Shown one piece after another: positions 54,135 through 64,000 of a stretch of 64,000 nucleotides of DNA. The translations under genes were made by a program, and so were the position numbers. The stretch is from Ichthyophis bannanicus (lineage: Eukaryota > Chordata > Amphibia > Gymnophiona > Ichthyophiidae): NCBI GenBank assembly GCA_033557465.1, contig CM066035.1, positions 917,052,235-917,116,234 of the forward strand. The letters are read 5' to 3'. Within the stretch, counting starts at the first letter, position 1. Each line of letters opens with the position of its first letter. The notes beneath the pieces are model-generated. The model was not told the origin of the DNA, ran no database searches, and saw only the letters and a list, made by a program, of their open reading frames with translations.

Positions 54135-55830
54135 GTGAGGCCTTGCACAGGAGGAAGGTTGGCACTGTACGCCCACAGGTGGCCTGCAATCACCACTGAT
54201 GCCTGGATCTTACAAATACAGTACTCCAAAAGGACTTTTTGCTCCATTTCAACCAGTTACCTCCCTCCTACTTTCCAGGAGAGCCTCTCAGACCCCCCTC
54301 TACACAGGAACCTCCTCTTACAGGAGTTGGCCAGTCTTCTAGAGGATCAGGCGGTGGAGCCGGTGCCCCACAGCCTTCTAGGACAAGGCTTTTACTCCAG
54401 GTATTTCCTGATACCAAAGAGAACAGGAAGCCTCAGGCCCATCCTTGACCTGCGAAACTTAAACAAGTTCCTGGTGAGGGAAAAGTTCAAGATGCTTTCC
54501 CTTGGAATATTGCTGCCTTACCTCCACCAGGGAGACTGGCTATGTTCTTTAGACCTGAAGGATGCTTATACACATATCCTCATACATCCAGACCACAGAC
54601 AATATCTCAGATTTGTAGTGGGAGGAAACCATTTTCAGTACAGAGTACTTCCATTCGGCCTAGCCTCTGCCTCCAGAGTGTTTACCAAATGTCTGGCAGT
54701 AGTAGCGGCTTTCCTCAGGAACCAGGGAATTTTTGTCTTCCCGTACCTGGATGACTGGCTCATCAGGGCCCTGACACCTCAAGAAGCCCAACAGGCCACA
54801 GCTCGCACTATCAACATGCTGCAGCATCTAGGCTTTGTCATAAATCAAGCAAAATTCACTTTGCTCCCCACTCAAAATTTAGAGTTCATAGGGGCAAGGT
54901 TAGACACCCCTCAAATGAAGGCTTACCTGCCAGAGGGCAGAGCACAGAGGCTTCGGGAGCTGGTGCACCAAATCAGCCACAAGTCTCAGATATCAGTGAG
55001 GCACTTTCTACGCCTTCTAAGACACATGGCCTCCGCGGTTCATGTGACCCCAAATGCCCGTCTCCACATAAGGACAGCTCAGTGGTGCCTCAGAGATCAG
55101 AGGACACAAGCCACAGGAAGACTCCGAGACAGGATCAGAGTATCCAAATGACTACTGAAGTCATTGACCTGGTGGCTTCATCCATCCAACCTGCTCAAGG
55201 GAATGTATTTCTAGCCTCCCTCGTACATGAGAGTACTGACAACAGATTCATCCCGGCTGGGCTGGGGAGCCCATTGCCAGGACTTATGCACTCAAGGGTT
55301 GTGGTCTCCTTAAGAGAAGACGCAACAAATCAACCTCTTAGAGCTCCGGGCAATATGCCTAGCTCTTCAGACCTTCTCTCATGTTCTCTCACATCAGTCT
55401 GTCCTAGTACAAACAGACAACCAGGTAGCTATGTTCTACGTGAACAAGCAGGGAGAGACAGGGTCCCGCATCCTGTGTCAGGAGACACTGGACCTCTGTT
55501 CCTTTGCAATTCGACAAGGTATGTCTCTCAAAGCAGTTTACCTGCCGGATCAGGAGAACTACCTAGAGGACAAGCTAAGCAGAATTCTCCAACCTCACGA
55601 GTGGCAACTGAATCCGGAAGTAGCCCAGCAGATCTTCCAGTGCTGGGGACATCCAGTCATAGATCTCTTTGCCAATCCGCACAATCATCAGTTGCACAAC
55701 TTCTGCTCCAGACAGCCACACCCCCAAAGAATGGCAGCAGATGCTTTTCTGATTTCCTGGTCCGTAGGCCTCCTGTATGCGTTTCCTCCCACACCTCTAT
55801 TGGTCCGGACTCTATTCAAAATCCTTTAAG
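54135..55830 (+). pseudogene. DIRS reverse transcriptase/RNase H (copy D)
   Basis: An open frame of 338 codons (54135-55151) holds the whole RT palm: YSRYFLIPKRTGSLRPILD, LDLKDAYTHILIHPDHRQY, FGLASASRVFTK and FPYLDDWL. A stop at about 55150 precedes the RNase H region, whose pieces lie in two frames (QTDNQVAMFYVNKQGE, then MSLKAVYLPDQENYLEDK, LQPHEWQLNPEV, VIDLFANPHNHQL). A stop at about 55828 ends it. Confidence 0.9.
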
Positions 55831-55989
55831 ATAAGGCCTCGGTCATCCTGGTAGCCCCCAGATGGCCACAACAACCTTGGTTTCCGCTTCTCCTCCAGCT
55901 GGTAGTAGAAACCCCACTCCCTCTGGGGACACAGCCCGACCCAGGAGCAGGGCTCTATCTTACACCCCAACCTCAGGTCCCTCAACCTG

Positions 55990-57046
55990 ATGGCATGGCT
56001 GCTGAAAGGGTAGTGCTGGCTTCTCTCTTCCTGCCTAAGAACGTGGAAGAAGTGCTACTGGCCTCAAGGAGGCAGTCCACTAGGAAAACCTATGCCTTCA
56101 AGTGGCATAGGTTTGAAGTATGGTGTAACCAGCACAATGAGAACCCTTTCTCTTGTTTAGTACCAGTAGTATTACAGTACTTGCTTCACCTCTCAGAATT
56201 AGGCCTCAAGTCTCTGCCCGAGTCCACCTGAGTGCTTTGTCGGCACACCACTCTCCAGTGGAAGGACAACCTCTGTTGGTTCACCCCTTGGTATCCAAAT
56301 TCCTCAGAGGTCTACTTCTACTAAAACCCCCGGTTCGTCCCCCGGCAACCAAGTGGGATTTTAATGTGGTCTTGCAACAGCTTACTCGCCCACCTTTTGA
56401 GTCAATGTCTGCTTGCCATCTGCGCTTCCTCTCCTGGAAGGTGCTCTTCCTGGTGGCACTCACATCTGCCAGACGAGTGAGTGAGCTACAAGCTCTTGTG
56501 TCAGAAAGACTGTACACACGGTTTTATAGGAACAGGGTGGTCCTGTGCACCCATCCCAAGTTTCTTCCAAAAGTAGTCTCTCCATTCCATCTCAACCAAG
56601 AGGTGGTTCTTCCGACATTCTTTCCCAGACCGCATGCCAGCCGGGCAGAGGCGGTGCTGCATACCCTTGAATGTAAGAGGGCACTAGCCTTCTACCTGGA
56701 ATGTACGCAGGGACATTGAAGGGCTACCCAGCTCTTTGTCTCTTATGACCCCAGTAAACTGAGGCTACCTGTCTCTAAGCGCACGTTGTCCACCTGGGTG
56801 GCAGACTGCATTGCCTGGACGTACAGGGCGGCTGACCTCCCGTTGCAGGGTCGAGTCACAGCCCACCGTGTCAGGGCTAAGGCCGCATCAGTGACTCACT
56901 TCCACTCTGTTCCGCTGGCAGACATCTGCTGGGCCGCAACCTGGTCTTCAAGCCAGACATTTGCAGCCCATTACTGCTTGGATGGAGAGTCCCGATGGGA
57001 CAGTGCTTTCGGCCAGGCGGTACTCCGTAACTTATTTGAGGTTTAA
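55990..57046 (+). pseudogene. DIRS tyrosine recombinase (copy D)
   Basis: AAERVVLASLFLPKNVEEVL and LLASRRQSTRKTYAFKWHR start it. After a frameshift near 56215 the long frame gives SARRVSELQALV (first Arg) and FHLNQEVVLPTFFPRPHAS, ending at a TGA at 56717. The last part (56786-57046) has TAHRVRAKAAS (His-x-x-Arg) and FAAHYCLDGE (Tyr). Two lesions in 350 codons. Confidence 0.9.
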
Positions 57047-57186
57047 GCAACTCCTACCCTCCGGCCCTCTGGTGTCAGGCTACCGGGGGTGTGGCGTCTC
57101 TGCTGAATTCCTATCACTGCTGCTGCGGCTCTTCTAGAGGGAGCCTTTTTTCAGCTAGGGGTTCTCAGTAGCCTATAGCTAGGGAA

Positions 57187-57290
57187 TCCCATATGTGAGG
57201 ACTGACTTCCTGCTTGTTCCCGGAGAAAGCGTAGTTACTCACCTGTAACAGGTGTTCTCCAGGGACAGCAGGAATCAGTCCTCACGACCC
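57187..57290 (+). repeat. Internal complementary region (copy D)
   Basis: GAGGACTGACTTCCTGCTTG ... GTTACTCACCTGTAACAGG, nearly identical to the copy B ICR. Confidence 0.85.
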
Positions 57291-57361
57291 TCCCTCCTCC
57301 CCTGGAGTTGCAGCCGTAGTATTGATTTTTATTCATTTTGCCGTCTTTTTAGCTATGTCAT

Positions 57362-57525
57362 TTGACTGAGCAAGATGGCACCCTTGGGCAGGAAGAGGAT
57401 CGCGCATGCGCAATGCAATCCCAAAGGCTTTCTTTGAAAGCTGGGGAATTGCTCCGCATGAGTGCTCCGTCAGCGCCGACGTCACCCATATGTGAACACC
57501 TGTTACAGGTGAGTAACTACACTTT
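57362..57525 (+). repeat. Right ITR of DIRS copy D, internally deleted
   Basis: Matches 22684-22865 but jumps from CCCATATGTG to AACACCTGTTACAGG. It lacks about 26 bp, including the GATTCCTGCTGTCCC segment that would pair with the ICR. Confidence 0.85.
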
Positions 57526-57529
57526 CCCA

Positions 57530-58590
57530 AGCTTCCCATGTAGTTTGCAGTGGGAGCCAACATGGCGCAACAAAGCTATACTGCAATGGAGAAGACAGAG
57601 CATAGCAATGCCATGGTGCCTCCTGCTCCAGAAACTGGCAGCTCCTGCTATCTGCACAAAGTGTCATGATAACTCCTATAAACTGTGGCTATGACTGCGA
57701 GACTACAGTCCAGCTCATACCTTTCTGTCCTCTTCCCTACCAGCTCCTTGAAAAGGGAGGGTTGGAGAATACCCCTGCTGCTCCGTCTCCAAGTATGAAA
57801 AGAAGTATTGCAACTGCATTCTAGGTTGTGTCCTCAGAAAATAAATCCTGGAAATAGAGAAATGGCAACTAGGGCAGCAAAATGTCACATCCTACCAGTC
57901 ATCACTCCAGAAATGTAAAATAGTTGTAATTATTTCAGTTCTAATGTTGCCCCTTTCTTACTGTATAGTCAACTTACACTTGTCAGAAACAATTGAACTT
58001 CACCAAAACTGTTGCTAATGTATTGCTTTGTCAGCACATGTACAAATCCAAGTAAAAGGTTCTTTGAATTTGAAAAGGCAAAAAACAAAGACAGGGAGAG
58101 AGAGTGTGTATCACATCATACATACACCAGGTTTTCTCTTGGCATGGAGGGAAATGATCCTACCTTCTGGAAGCAGGCCAAAGATCTCTTGGCTACCTCC
58201 TATGAGAGGGCTGTTCTTGAAGTACCAGAGGTTTTTTTTGTTAATTTTGCTGTGCTTGATGTCAACCTCTCTTACACAGGAGAGGGTGAAGGAAGCCTGA
58301 GTCAAGCATTCCCCCCTGCATAAGATTGCAGCACTGCCAGCTCTCCGTTACACCCCATAGTGAAAGAATCTTTCTATGGGCCATGGACTGCAGCCATGCT
58401 GGAGCTTTTGCAGTTGATGCACCTGTGAACATTGGCTTTAGTGCATGATGGAGAGAATGGGGTTTCTTTTTTCAAAAGCTATTTAAAATATAAATATTTA
58501 AACACTCTCTGAAAGGTGGTCTGCAAAACATCCAGTAAATAAAATGCAAGTGGACGATTGTGTGGGTAACTTTAACAGCCGTAAACTGCA
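57530..58590. other. No gene seen
   Basis: Short frames only. At 57560-57690 a MAQQSYTAMEK frame is LINE-ORF1-like in style but too short to assign. Confidence 0.4.
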
Positions 58591-58740
58591 GAGACCTCCA
58601 TTACATGACCTTAAGCAAGTCACTTCACCTCCTTGTGTCAGAACAAAGAAGCTCTTCTGAGAGGGCACCTTATGACTATGTGAAGTATTTTGTTTAGTGC
58701 GGTATACATATCATTCTATATAAGTTATTGTGAAGGCAGA
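58591..58740 (+). mobile_element. SINE 3' half
   Basis: ATGACCTTAAGCAAGTCACT ... TTTAGTGCGGTATACATATC corresponds to the body and tail of the tRNA-derived SINEs. The head is lacking. Confidence 0.55.
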
Positions 58741-59219
58741 TAGGAGCTGCCACTGTTGTGTTGTTCTTATCTCCTGATTATTGCTGCTGCTTCTTTCCCA
58801 TCCACTACAACCACTAGAGCAGTAGACTGGAGAGTAACGCTGTTAGTTGGTGCAATTTGTGTGTGTGCAAGCACAAGAGAGGAAAAACAACCAATGAGAA
58901 AAGACGAGGATCTTTTGGGGGGGGAGGGGGAGATGAGAGATATGTGGCTATTAGGGATGTGCAGTCGTTTCAAATGACATTTCCTGTATCATTTCTTGTT
59001 GTTTGTGAATTAAAAAGGAAGAAAACCCCCCACAATTTCATCACTTGTGGTTAATAGTGTGCTGTATTTCTCAATAATGCACACCATCATCACTCAAAGT
59101 GTGGAGGAGTAGCCTTATGGCTAGAGCAGACTGCTAGCACCAGGAAAGCCAGGGTTTGATTCCCACTGCTGCTCCTTGTGATCTTTGGTAAGCCACTTAA
59201 CCCTTCAAGTACAAAGTTA

Positions 59220-59987
59220 CAGGCCGATGCAGAAAGACTATCAGGCCCTTTGCATGCAGATAATGCAACTTATACACACAAGTTCCGACCCATCAAATGC
59301 AGAGAAGAGATTGACATGTACATAAACAGCAAAAAAAAAAGTATGCACACACAGCAACACCAAGTGTATTTAAATGTTATGCCAATGAGCTGTGCATATT
59401 AAAATGAAATGCTAATAAGGTTTGCACCCAATGCAGAGAAACATGTAGAGGATTGCGTAATCAGCAGTCTGGTCTGAAGTGACTTAAACATTTTGCGTGT
59501 GTAGGGAAAGACTGTTTCAGGGTATGTACCAATGAACAAATTACCTTTGATGTGAAAATTTTCTGCGTGTATCTTTCAGCATATAAGCAAAAATTTGACA
59601 TTCAAGAAATGTTTTTTGTGTTTTTGGGACTCATTTGTATTATTTATCTTTTATTGTAGGGCTCTTTATTGTGATTTCGTAAAAAAAAAAATGTTTTCGG
59701 GCAAAATAGTGTTGATTATTATGGGGTGAGCGCCAAAAGAACCCGCACATCTTGTGCGCATAACGTGAGAGTTTGACATTTATGCATTGCATGAATGTAG
59801 CACATCTGTTTCCACATGCGTTGGCTCCTCTTCTTTCAGCTGTACTCTGAGGTTTTGCACACGGCTGATTTGCATACATGGCCTTTGCTGCATGCTGGTG
59901 CTGAAGTCTCGTGCTATCAGCACGCTACGAAAACTTTTAGACAGCTAACTGCATGCGACTTCAGCACCAGCATTCTGCATTGGCCCG
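59220..59987. mobile_element. PIF/Harbinger-type MITE (about 770 bp, TTA target site)
   Basis: Left end CAGGCCGATGCAGAA, right end TTCTGCATTGGCCCG, inverted with two mismatches. TTA lies on both sides (59217-59219 and 59988-59990), the usual 3-bp target duplication of PIF/Harbinger. It has no coding capacity. Confidence 0.75.
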
Positions 59988-60024
59988 TTAGATTGTAAGT
60001 CCTCTGGTGACAGGTCAATACTTA

Positions 60025-60126
60025 GGGCCCCTTTTACTAACACTTAGTTCAAACTATCTGTTACACAATCCATAGAAACTAAATGGGCCAGCAGATAGTT
60101 GAGCTAAGTGTTAGTAAAAGGGACCC
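60025..60126. mobile_element. Foldback MITE of about 100 bp, TTA target site
   Basis: GGGCCCCTTTTACTAACACTT and its complement (AAGTGTTAGTAAAAGGGACCC) form arms of about 36 bp around a 30-bp loop. TTA occurs on both sides (60022-60024 and 60127-60129). Confidence 0.75.
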
Positions 60127-60185
60127 TTAATGTAACTCACCTTGAACTTCTGAGAAAAAGGTGTGAGCTAAATCCAATTCCACTT

Positions 60186-60598
60186 TCCTCTCCCCCTTCC
60201 TCCCCATTTCTCCCGAAATAAAAAACAATGAAAAATTCTGCAAATGACATGGAGAAACTAAATGAAACAAAACTTTTTGTCCTAAACACCACTAGTGGAT
60301 ATCAGAGGAGACAGAGAGCTAAGCTGAACAGGCCTGTAATATAAATCTGCTGACTTTCTAATTGTAAACTGTTAGTTTATTATCTATTTCTGGGAAATTG
60401 GCACTGCTATAATTAGCCCAAGACAGAAGAGCCTAAAATTCTGCAGGAGGGTAACCGAGAATTTCTAAAGGAGAGGTCCTTGTGCCTAGATAGGGAAACC
60501 TGTGCTGTGGGGAAGGGGGACTCCCCATTGAAAAGACTAGGAAAGCTATCCAGTCCTAGGACTAGAACAAGCATTTGACTCCAGGAAGGGCCAATGGT
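60186..60598. other. No gene seen
   Basis: AT-rich DNA without a frame or recognised repeat. Confidence 0.45.
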
Positions 60599-60599
60599 A

Positions 60600-60714
60600 T
60601 GAGTGGAAGAGTAACCTAATGGTTAGAGCACTGGCTTGGTAACCAAGAGACCAGGTTTGATTCCTACTAGAACTCCTTATAGCCTTGGGCAAGTCCATTC
60701 CCTCAGAAGAAAAG
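60600..60714 (+). mobile_element. tRNA-derived SINE head (S6)
   Basis: GTAACCTAATGGTTAGAGCA (box A), GGTTTGATTCC (box B) and CTTGGGCAAGTCC, then cut. A CR1 5' region follows. Confidence 0.75.
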
Positions 60715-60779
60715 TCTGGCAATCTACTTCCAGTCACACTGCCAAGAAAACCCAGGAGCTGCAGAGTCACCAGGAGCCA

Positions 60780-61160
60780 GCATTGACACAAAGGCACTTT
60801 CTCCGGAAGACTCATCTGCATATCTGTCCCAGCAGAGGACTATAGACATCACAGCAAATCAGCCAGGCAACAACTGACACAGACTACTGCACTCATCCCA
60901 GCAGCAGAGGGACCAGAAGACTCAACTGCATATATGTCCCAGCAGAGGACACCAGAGGTCACCGTGAGTCAGCCAAGCAAGAGCTGCTACAGCCCCTGCA
61001 CTCATCCCAGCAGCAGAGGACTGGAGAACTCATCTGCATATCTGTCCCAGCAGAGGACTCCAGAGGTCACTGTGCATCAAGCAGGCAAGAGCTGCCACAG
61101 ACCCTGCACTCTCCCCAACAGCAGAGGACTGGAATACTAACCTGCATATCTGTCTGGTCT
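60780..61160 (+). repeat. 108-110-bp tandem repeat upstream of CR1 ORF1
   Basis: CTGCATATCTGTCCCAGCAG recurs at 60816, 60926, 61034 and, partly, 61142, with CACTCATCCCAGCAGCAGAGG between. About 3.3 copies. It lies directly before the CR1 ORF1 start, so it may be the 5' UTR of that LINE. Confidence 0.8.
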
Positions 61161-61204
61161 CTCTCATTTACTTCAACAGGTACCAAAGCTCCACCAACTG
61201 AAAG

Positions 61205-61740
61205 ATGGCTGGGAAAAATTGTATTACCAAAGCTGTAGCCCCCATTACAGCTTCTGCCTCTGTCCAGACAGGCAGCCCAATGCCAGTGGAGGGACCAGTT
61301 CCATGTGCAAGATGCCTGCAAGCTGAAGCCCTCATGAAGCAAGTGAAGAAGCTCAGAGAAGAGATGGCAAGGCTGAGAAGCATTCGAGACAGCGAGAAGT
61401 ACATTGATGAGATCCTTCTTGAAGCATCCAAGCTCTCCGACAGAGTTGACAATAGGCTGCTACAGAATGAAGAAAGTTGGACACGAGTCACCAGAGCTTG
61501 CAGAATTGACAATCCAACTCCTCCAGCCCTCGAATTGAAGAACCAGTATGCAACCCTGAAAGTGAAGGAGGTGAAAGTATCGCAGGAAAAGGAAGAATCA
61601 GAGTTCAAGCACCCCAAAGTTGCAGAATCAGTGACCATAAGGAAGTGAAAGGTAGTGGTGGTTGGTAACTTTTCTGAAGGGTACTGAGGCACCCATCTGT
61701 CAACCAGACTTGATGTCCAGGGAAGTGTGCTTGTGGCATT
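61205..61740 (+). pseudogene. CR1 ORF1 (coiled coil, start of esterase)
   Basis: Start at 61205, MAGKNCITKAVAPITAS, after a short leader. A CARCLQAEAL motif is followed by a heptad coiled coil (MKQVKKLREEMARLRSIRD, EKYIDEILLEASKLSDR). A TGA at 61646 interrupts before KVVVVGNF, the first strand of the esterase domain, and the element ends at about 61740. The same protein occurs at 63190 and its esterase part at 25070. Confidence 0.85.
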
Positions 61741-62187
61741 CTGAAATCACATTGTGACATGCATCTTCATTGCTCTGCTCAGGCCACTTTTTCAGCACTC
61801 CCCAGTTCTACTTGGTCACTCTCACTCTGGGGATATCCATATACCTGGTTTCTAATATGGGTCCAAGGCCATCTTTGTGATTTGGACATCTGAGTGCCCA
61901 CTTTTAAACATCCAAAGCATGAACAGGGCTTCTAAAATAACCCCCTATGATGGGGTCTATAGAATGTTATCTGTCCCTCTCCAAAGGGAGTATCAATAGT
62001 CCCCTTTAATAGAGTCTGCAGCCCAAAGTTCAGGACTTTTGTGGACACTCCCCACACCAGGGCACAGAACTTTGTGATTCCAATGGAGCTTGAGGGAATT
62101 TGCCTCCAAGGATAGATTCTGGGATTGTGCAGACCCTCATTCACCAGGAAACTGTAACCCAATTTCAAATTGATAATGTAAAGATTT
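61741..62187. other. No gene seen
   Basis: Unassigned; no coherent frame. Confidence 0.4.
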
Positions 62188-62487
62188 ATTTATTTTTATT
62201 TATTTACATTCTCTTATATACCGCGCTATTCTGCATCAGTGCGGTTTACATTGAACAAACTGAAATTACATTGAACAGGGCATCATAACTTGGAGATAAC
62301 TATTTTACAGGGAATATGGGCTATGGAGGGTTAAGTGGCTTGCCCAAGACCACAAGGAGCACCTGTGGGACTAGAAACCCCAGTCCTTCTGGCCCAAGGT
62401 TGCTGTCCTCTAGTGGGATTTGAACCCCCGACCTTCCGGCCTGAAGTACCTTGCCCCAACCACTAGGCCACTCCTCCACTCCAAAGA
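62188..62487 (-). mobile_element. tRNA-derived SINE (S7), minus strand
   Basis: Reverse copy of the S2/S4 family: on the plus strand TATACCGCGCTATTCTGCAT is the tail, GGGATTTGAACCCC is box B and CCACTAGGCCACTCC is box A. Confidence 0.88.
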
Positions 62488-62977
62488 TGGTAAAACTGGC
62501 CTGCATGCATGCAGGTGGTTCTCCACCTGTTCTGCTGCTTGGGGACTCCATCCTTGGACCTGCTCTCCAGCCCGGCGAACACGCAGCTTCTCTGCTTTTG
62601 CGGGCTGATACTGCATCCAAGCAGGGTGCCCTGGATGCGTTCCTCCTGAGATGGACCTCCGGGCTTCTGTATGCATCCCCTCCCACTCCTCTCATTGCGA
62701 GGACCCTCCACAAGATTCAGTGGGACCAATCCTCGGTGATTCTCGTGGCTCCTTCGTGGCCTCAACAACCCTGGTTCCCGCTTCTACTCTGGCTCTTGTC
62801 AGAACCTCCGGTCGCCCTGGGCATTACCCAAGGTCTGCTGACACAGAAGGAGGGATGGGTGCTTCACCCAAACCTGGTCTCGCTATCCCTCACAGCATGG
62901 TGGCTGAACGGGTGTCTTTATCCTTGCTGCACCTCCCAGAGGAGATTGAGGAGCCCTATTACAGGTGAGTAACTACG
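62488..62977 (+). mobile_element. DIRS copy E, large internal deletion
   Basis: The RNase H C-terminal region (LGDSILGPALQPGE, DAFLLRWTSGLLYASPPTP, VILVAPSWPQQPWFPLLLW) runs to the first recombinase residues (LLHLPEEIEE) and then jumps directly at 62955 to the right terminus TATTACAGGTGAGTAACTAC. Recombinase, ICR and most of the right ITR are lost. Confidence 0.8.
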
Positions 62978-63189
62978 CTTTTGCAGATCAACCAATGAAA
63001 TTCTTCTGAATACATAATAGAAGTAGGATGTTTCACTTTATAACTCAACATACAAAAAGATCCATTTAAATTCTGGTGTCACATGAGCAACAGTAACACA
63101 AACTCCATTCACTGCCCTGCACTGTTGAGGCATTCCTATCAGGGGCTATATATTTCAAGCAAAGATACCTAAGCTCCACAAACTGAACA

Positions 63190-63740
63190 ATGGCTGGGAA
63201 AAATCATATCACTAAAGCTGTTGCCCCCAGTACAGCTTCTGTCTCTATGCAGACAGAGGTCCCAATGCCAGCTAAAGGACCGGTTCCAAGTGCAGGGTAC
63301 CTGCATGCTGAAGCTTTCAGGAAGCAAGTGGAGGAACTCAGAGAGGAGGTGGCGAGGCTGAGGAGCATTCAAGACAGTGAGAAGTACATTGATGAGATAC
63401 TTCTTGCAACATCCAAGCTCTCCAGCAGAGGAGAAGATGGGTGCCTACAGAATGACGAAGTTTGAACTCAAATCACCAGGGCCTGCAGAATCACCAATCC
63501 AACTTCTCCAGCCCTTGAATTGAAGAAACATTATGCAGTCCTGGAAGTAGAGAAGGTGAAAGCATCCCTGGAAAGGGAAGAACCAGAGCTCAAGTACCCC
63601 AAAGTTGCAGAATCAGTTGCCACAAGGAAGTGAAGGGTAGTGGTGGTTGGTGACTCTCTTCTGAGGGGTACTGAGGCATCCATCTGTCGACCAGACATGA
63701 TGTCCAGAGAGGTATACTGTCTGCCAGGTGCCAAAATCTG
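63190..63740 (+). pseudogene. CR1 ORF1 (second copy)
   Basis: MAGKNHITKAVAPSTAS, FRKQVEELREEVARLRSIQD and EKYIDEILLATSKLSSRGE repeat the coiled-coil part. After a TGA at 63463 come ITNPTSPALELKK, KVAESVATRK, a further TGA, VVVVGDSLLRGTEASI and CLPGAK, i.e. the esterase start with the GDSLL catalytic box kept. It ends abruptly near 63738. Confidence 0.85.
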
Positions 63741-64000
63741 AGATGTTACGGAGCGATGGGACCGGATGGGATACACCCTAGAATAATGAGGGAACTTGGG
63801 GACATTCTAGCAGCTCCACTGACTGACCTTTTCAGTGTCTCATTGGAGTCAGGAGCAAACTGAGCACCCTAGTGATGGACCCTAAAGTTACTGCTTGGGT
63901 TAGAAATTGGTTGAGTGGGAGGTGACAAAGGGTACAGGTAAATGAAGCTCACTCTGAGGAGGAGGTTACCAAGGGTGTGCCACAGGGATCTGTCCTTGGT
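63741..64000 (+). pseudogene. CR1 RT fragment fused to ORF1
   Basis: GPDGIHPRIMRELGDILAAP and FSVSLESGAN are RT residues. After another jump, VRNWLSGR, EAHSEEEVTKGV and PQGSVLG follow. The endonuclease and parts of the RT are deleted. It continues past the window end. Confidence 0.75.

Larger units (their letters stand above)
53582..57525 (+). mobile_element. DIRS retrotransposon copy D, 5'-truncated
   Basis: Begins inside gag at MSSDLEPWVQDKLVDVPC, then RT, RNase H, recombinase, ICR (57187-57290) and right ITR (57362-57525). The coding parts have few defects. A short retroposed insert lies at 53738-53890. Confidence 0.92.
59101..60185 (+). mobile_element. tRNA-derived SINE (S5) carrying two MITEs
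   Basis: SINE head GTAGCCTTATGGCTAGAGC and GGGTTTGATTCCC (box B), body CTTTGGTAAGCCACTTAACC, then, once the two MITEs are removed, TTAGATTGTAAGTCCTCTGG and TTAATGTAACTCACCTTGAA and the tail GAGCTAAATCC. Each MITE is flanked by TTA. Confidence 0.85.

Noticed and set aside
59101..59200. Functional tRNA gene
   Set aside because: SINE head with the same body as six other copies.

Overview
The window looks like intergenic DNA from a large, repeat-rich vertebrate genome. I found no host protein-coding exon, rRNA, functional tRNA gene or CRISPR array. The mix of families is DIRS tyrosine-recombinase retrotransposons with RTE/BovB-like, L2, CR1 and L1 LINEs, tRNA-derived SINEs and PIF/Harbinger-type MITEs. 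That suggests an amphibian, perhaps a caecilian, or possibly a lepidosaur. This is inference from repeat content only.

Layout. 1-2070: 3' part of a DIRS element (copy A). 2300-2480: a hammerhead/Penelope-like remnant split by a 128-bp foldback MITE. 3246-7440: a minus-strand RTE LINE broken by a plus-strand L2 (3620-4541). 7441-16690: SINEs, MITE-like repeats, a degenerate minisatellite and old LINE tails. 16700-23065: an L1 ORF1 split by a structurally complete 5.7-kb DIRS element (copy B, 17131-22870). 23073-25475: half a foldback MITE followed by a minus-strand CR1. 25476-28690: two copies of a second DIRS-type subfamily and one of a third. 28690-34330: L2, CR1 and SINE fragments. 34336-38750: a degenerate DIRS (copy C). 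39357-40770: an LTR-like block inside a (TA)n microsatellite. 41346-44895: an old LINE ORF1-like remnant, MITEs and a 29-copy 38-bp satellite. 44905-48060: a Harbinger-like Myb protein relic with an L2 inserted. 48062-53190: a plus-strand CR1 split by a minus-strand L2 of about 4.1 kb. 53582-57525: DIRS copy D. 59101-60185: a SINE carrying two TTA-flanked MITEs. 60715-64000: two CR1 ORF1 copies, a SINE and a deleted DIRS (copy E).

The unifying system is the DIRS family. Gag-like, RT/RNase H and tyrosine recombinase regions lie between inverted terminal repeats. An internal complementary region next to the right end carries the complement of both termini side by side, as expected if it templates closure of a circular intermediate. 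Three diverged subfamilies keep this architecture with matched changes in the two paired regions, a conserved ACCTGT/ACAGGT inverted repeat and a consensus 5' splice donor at the right end. All coding copies carry stops or frameshifts, but copies B and D are only lightly damaged and so look fairly young.
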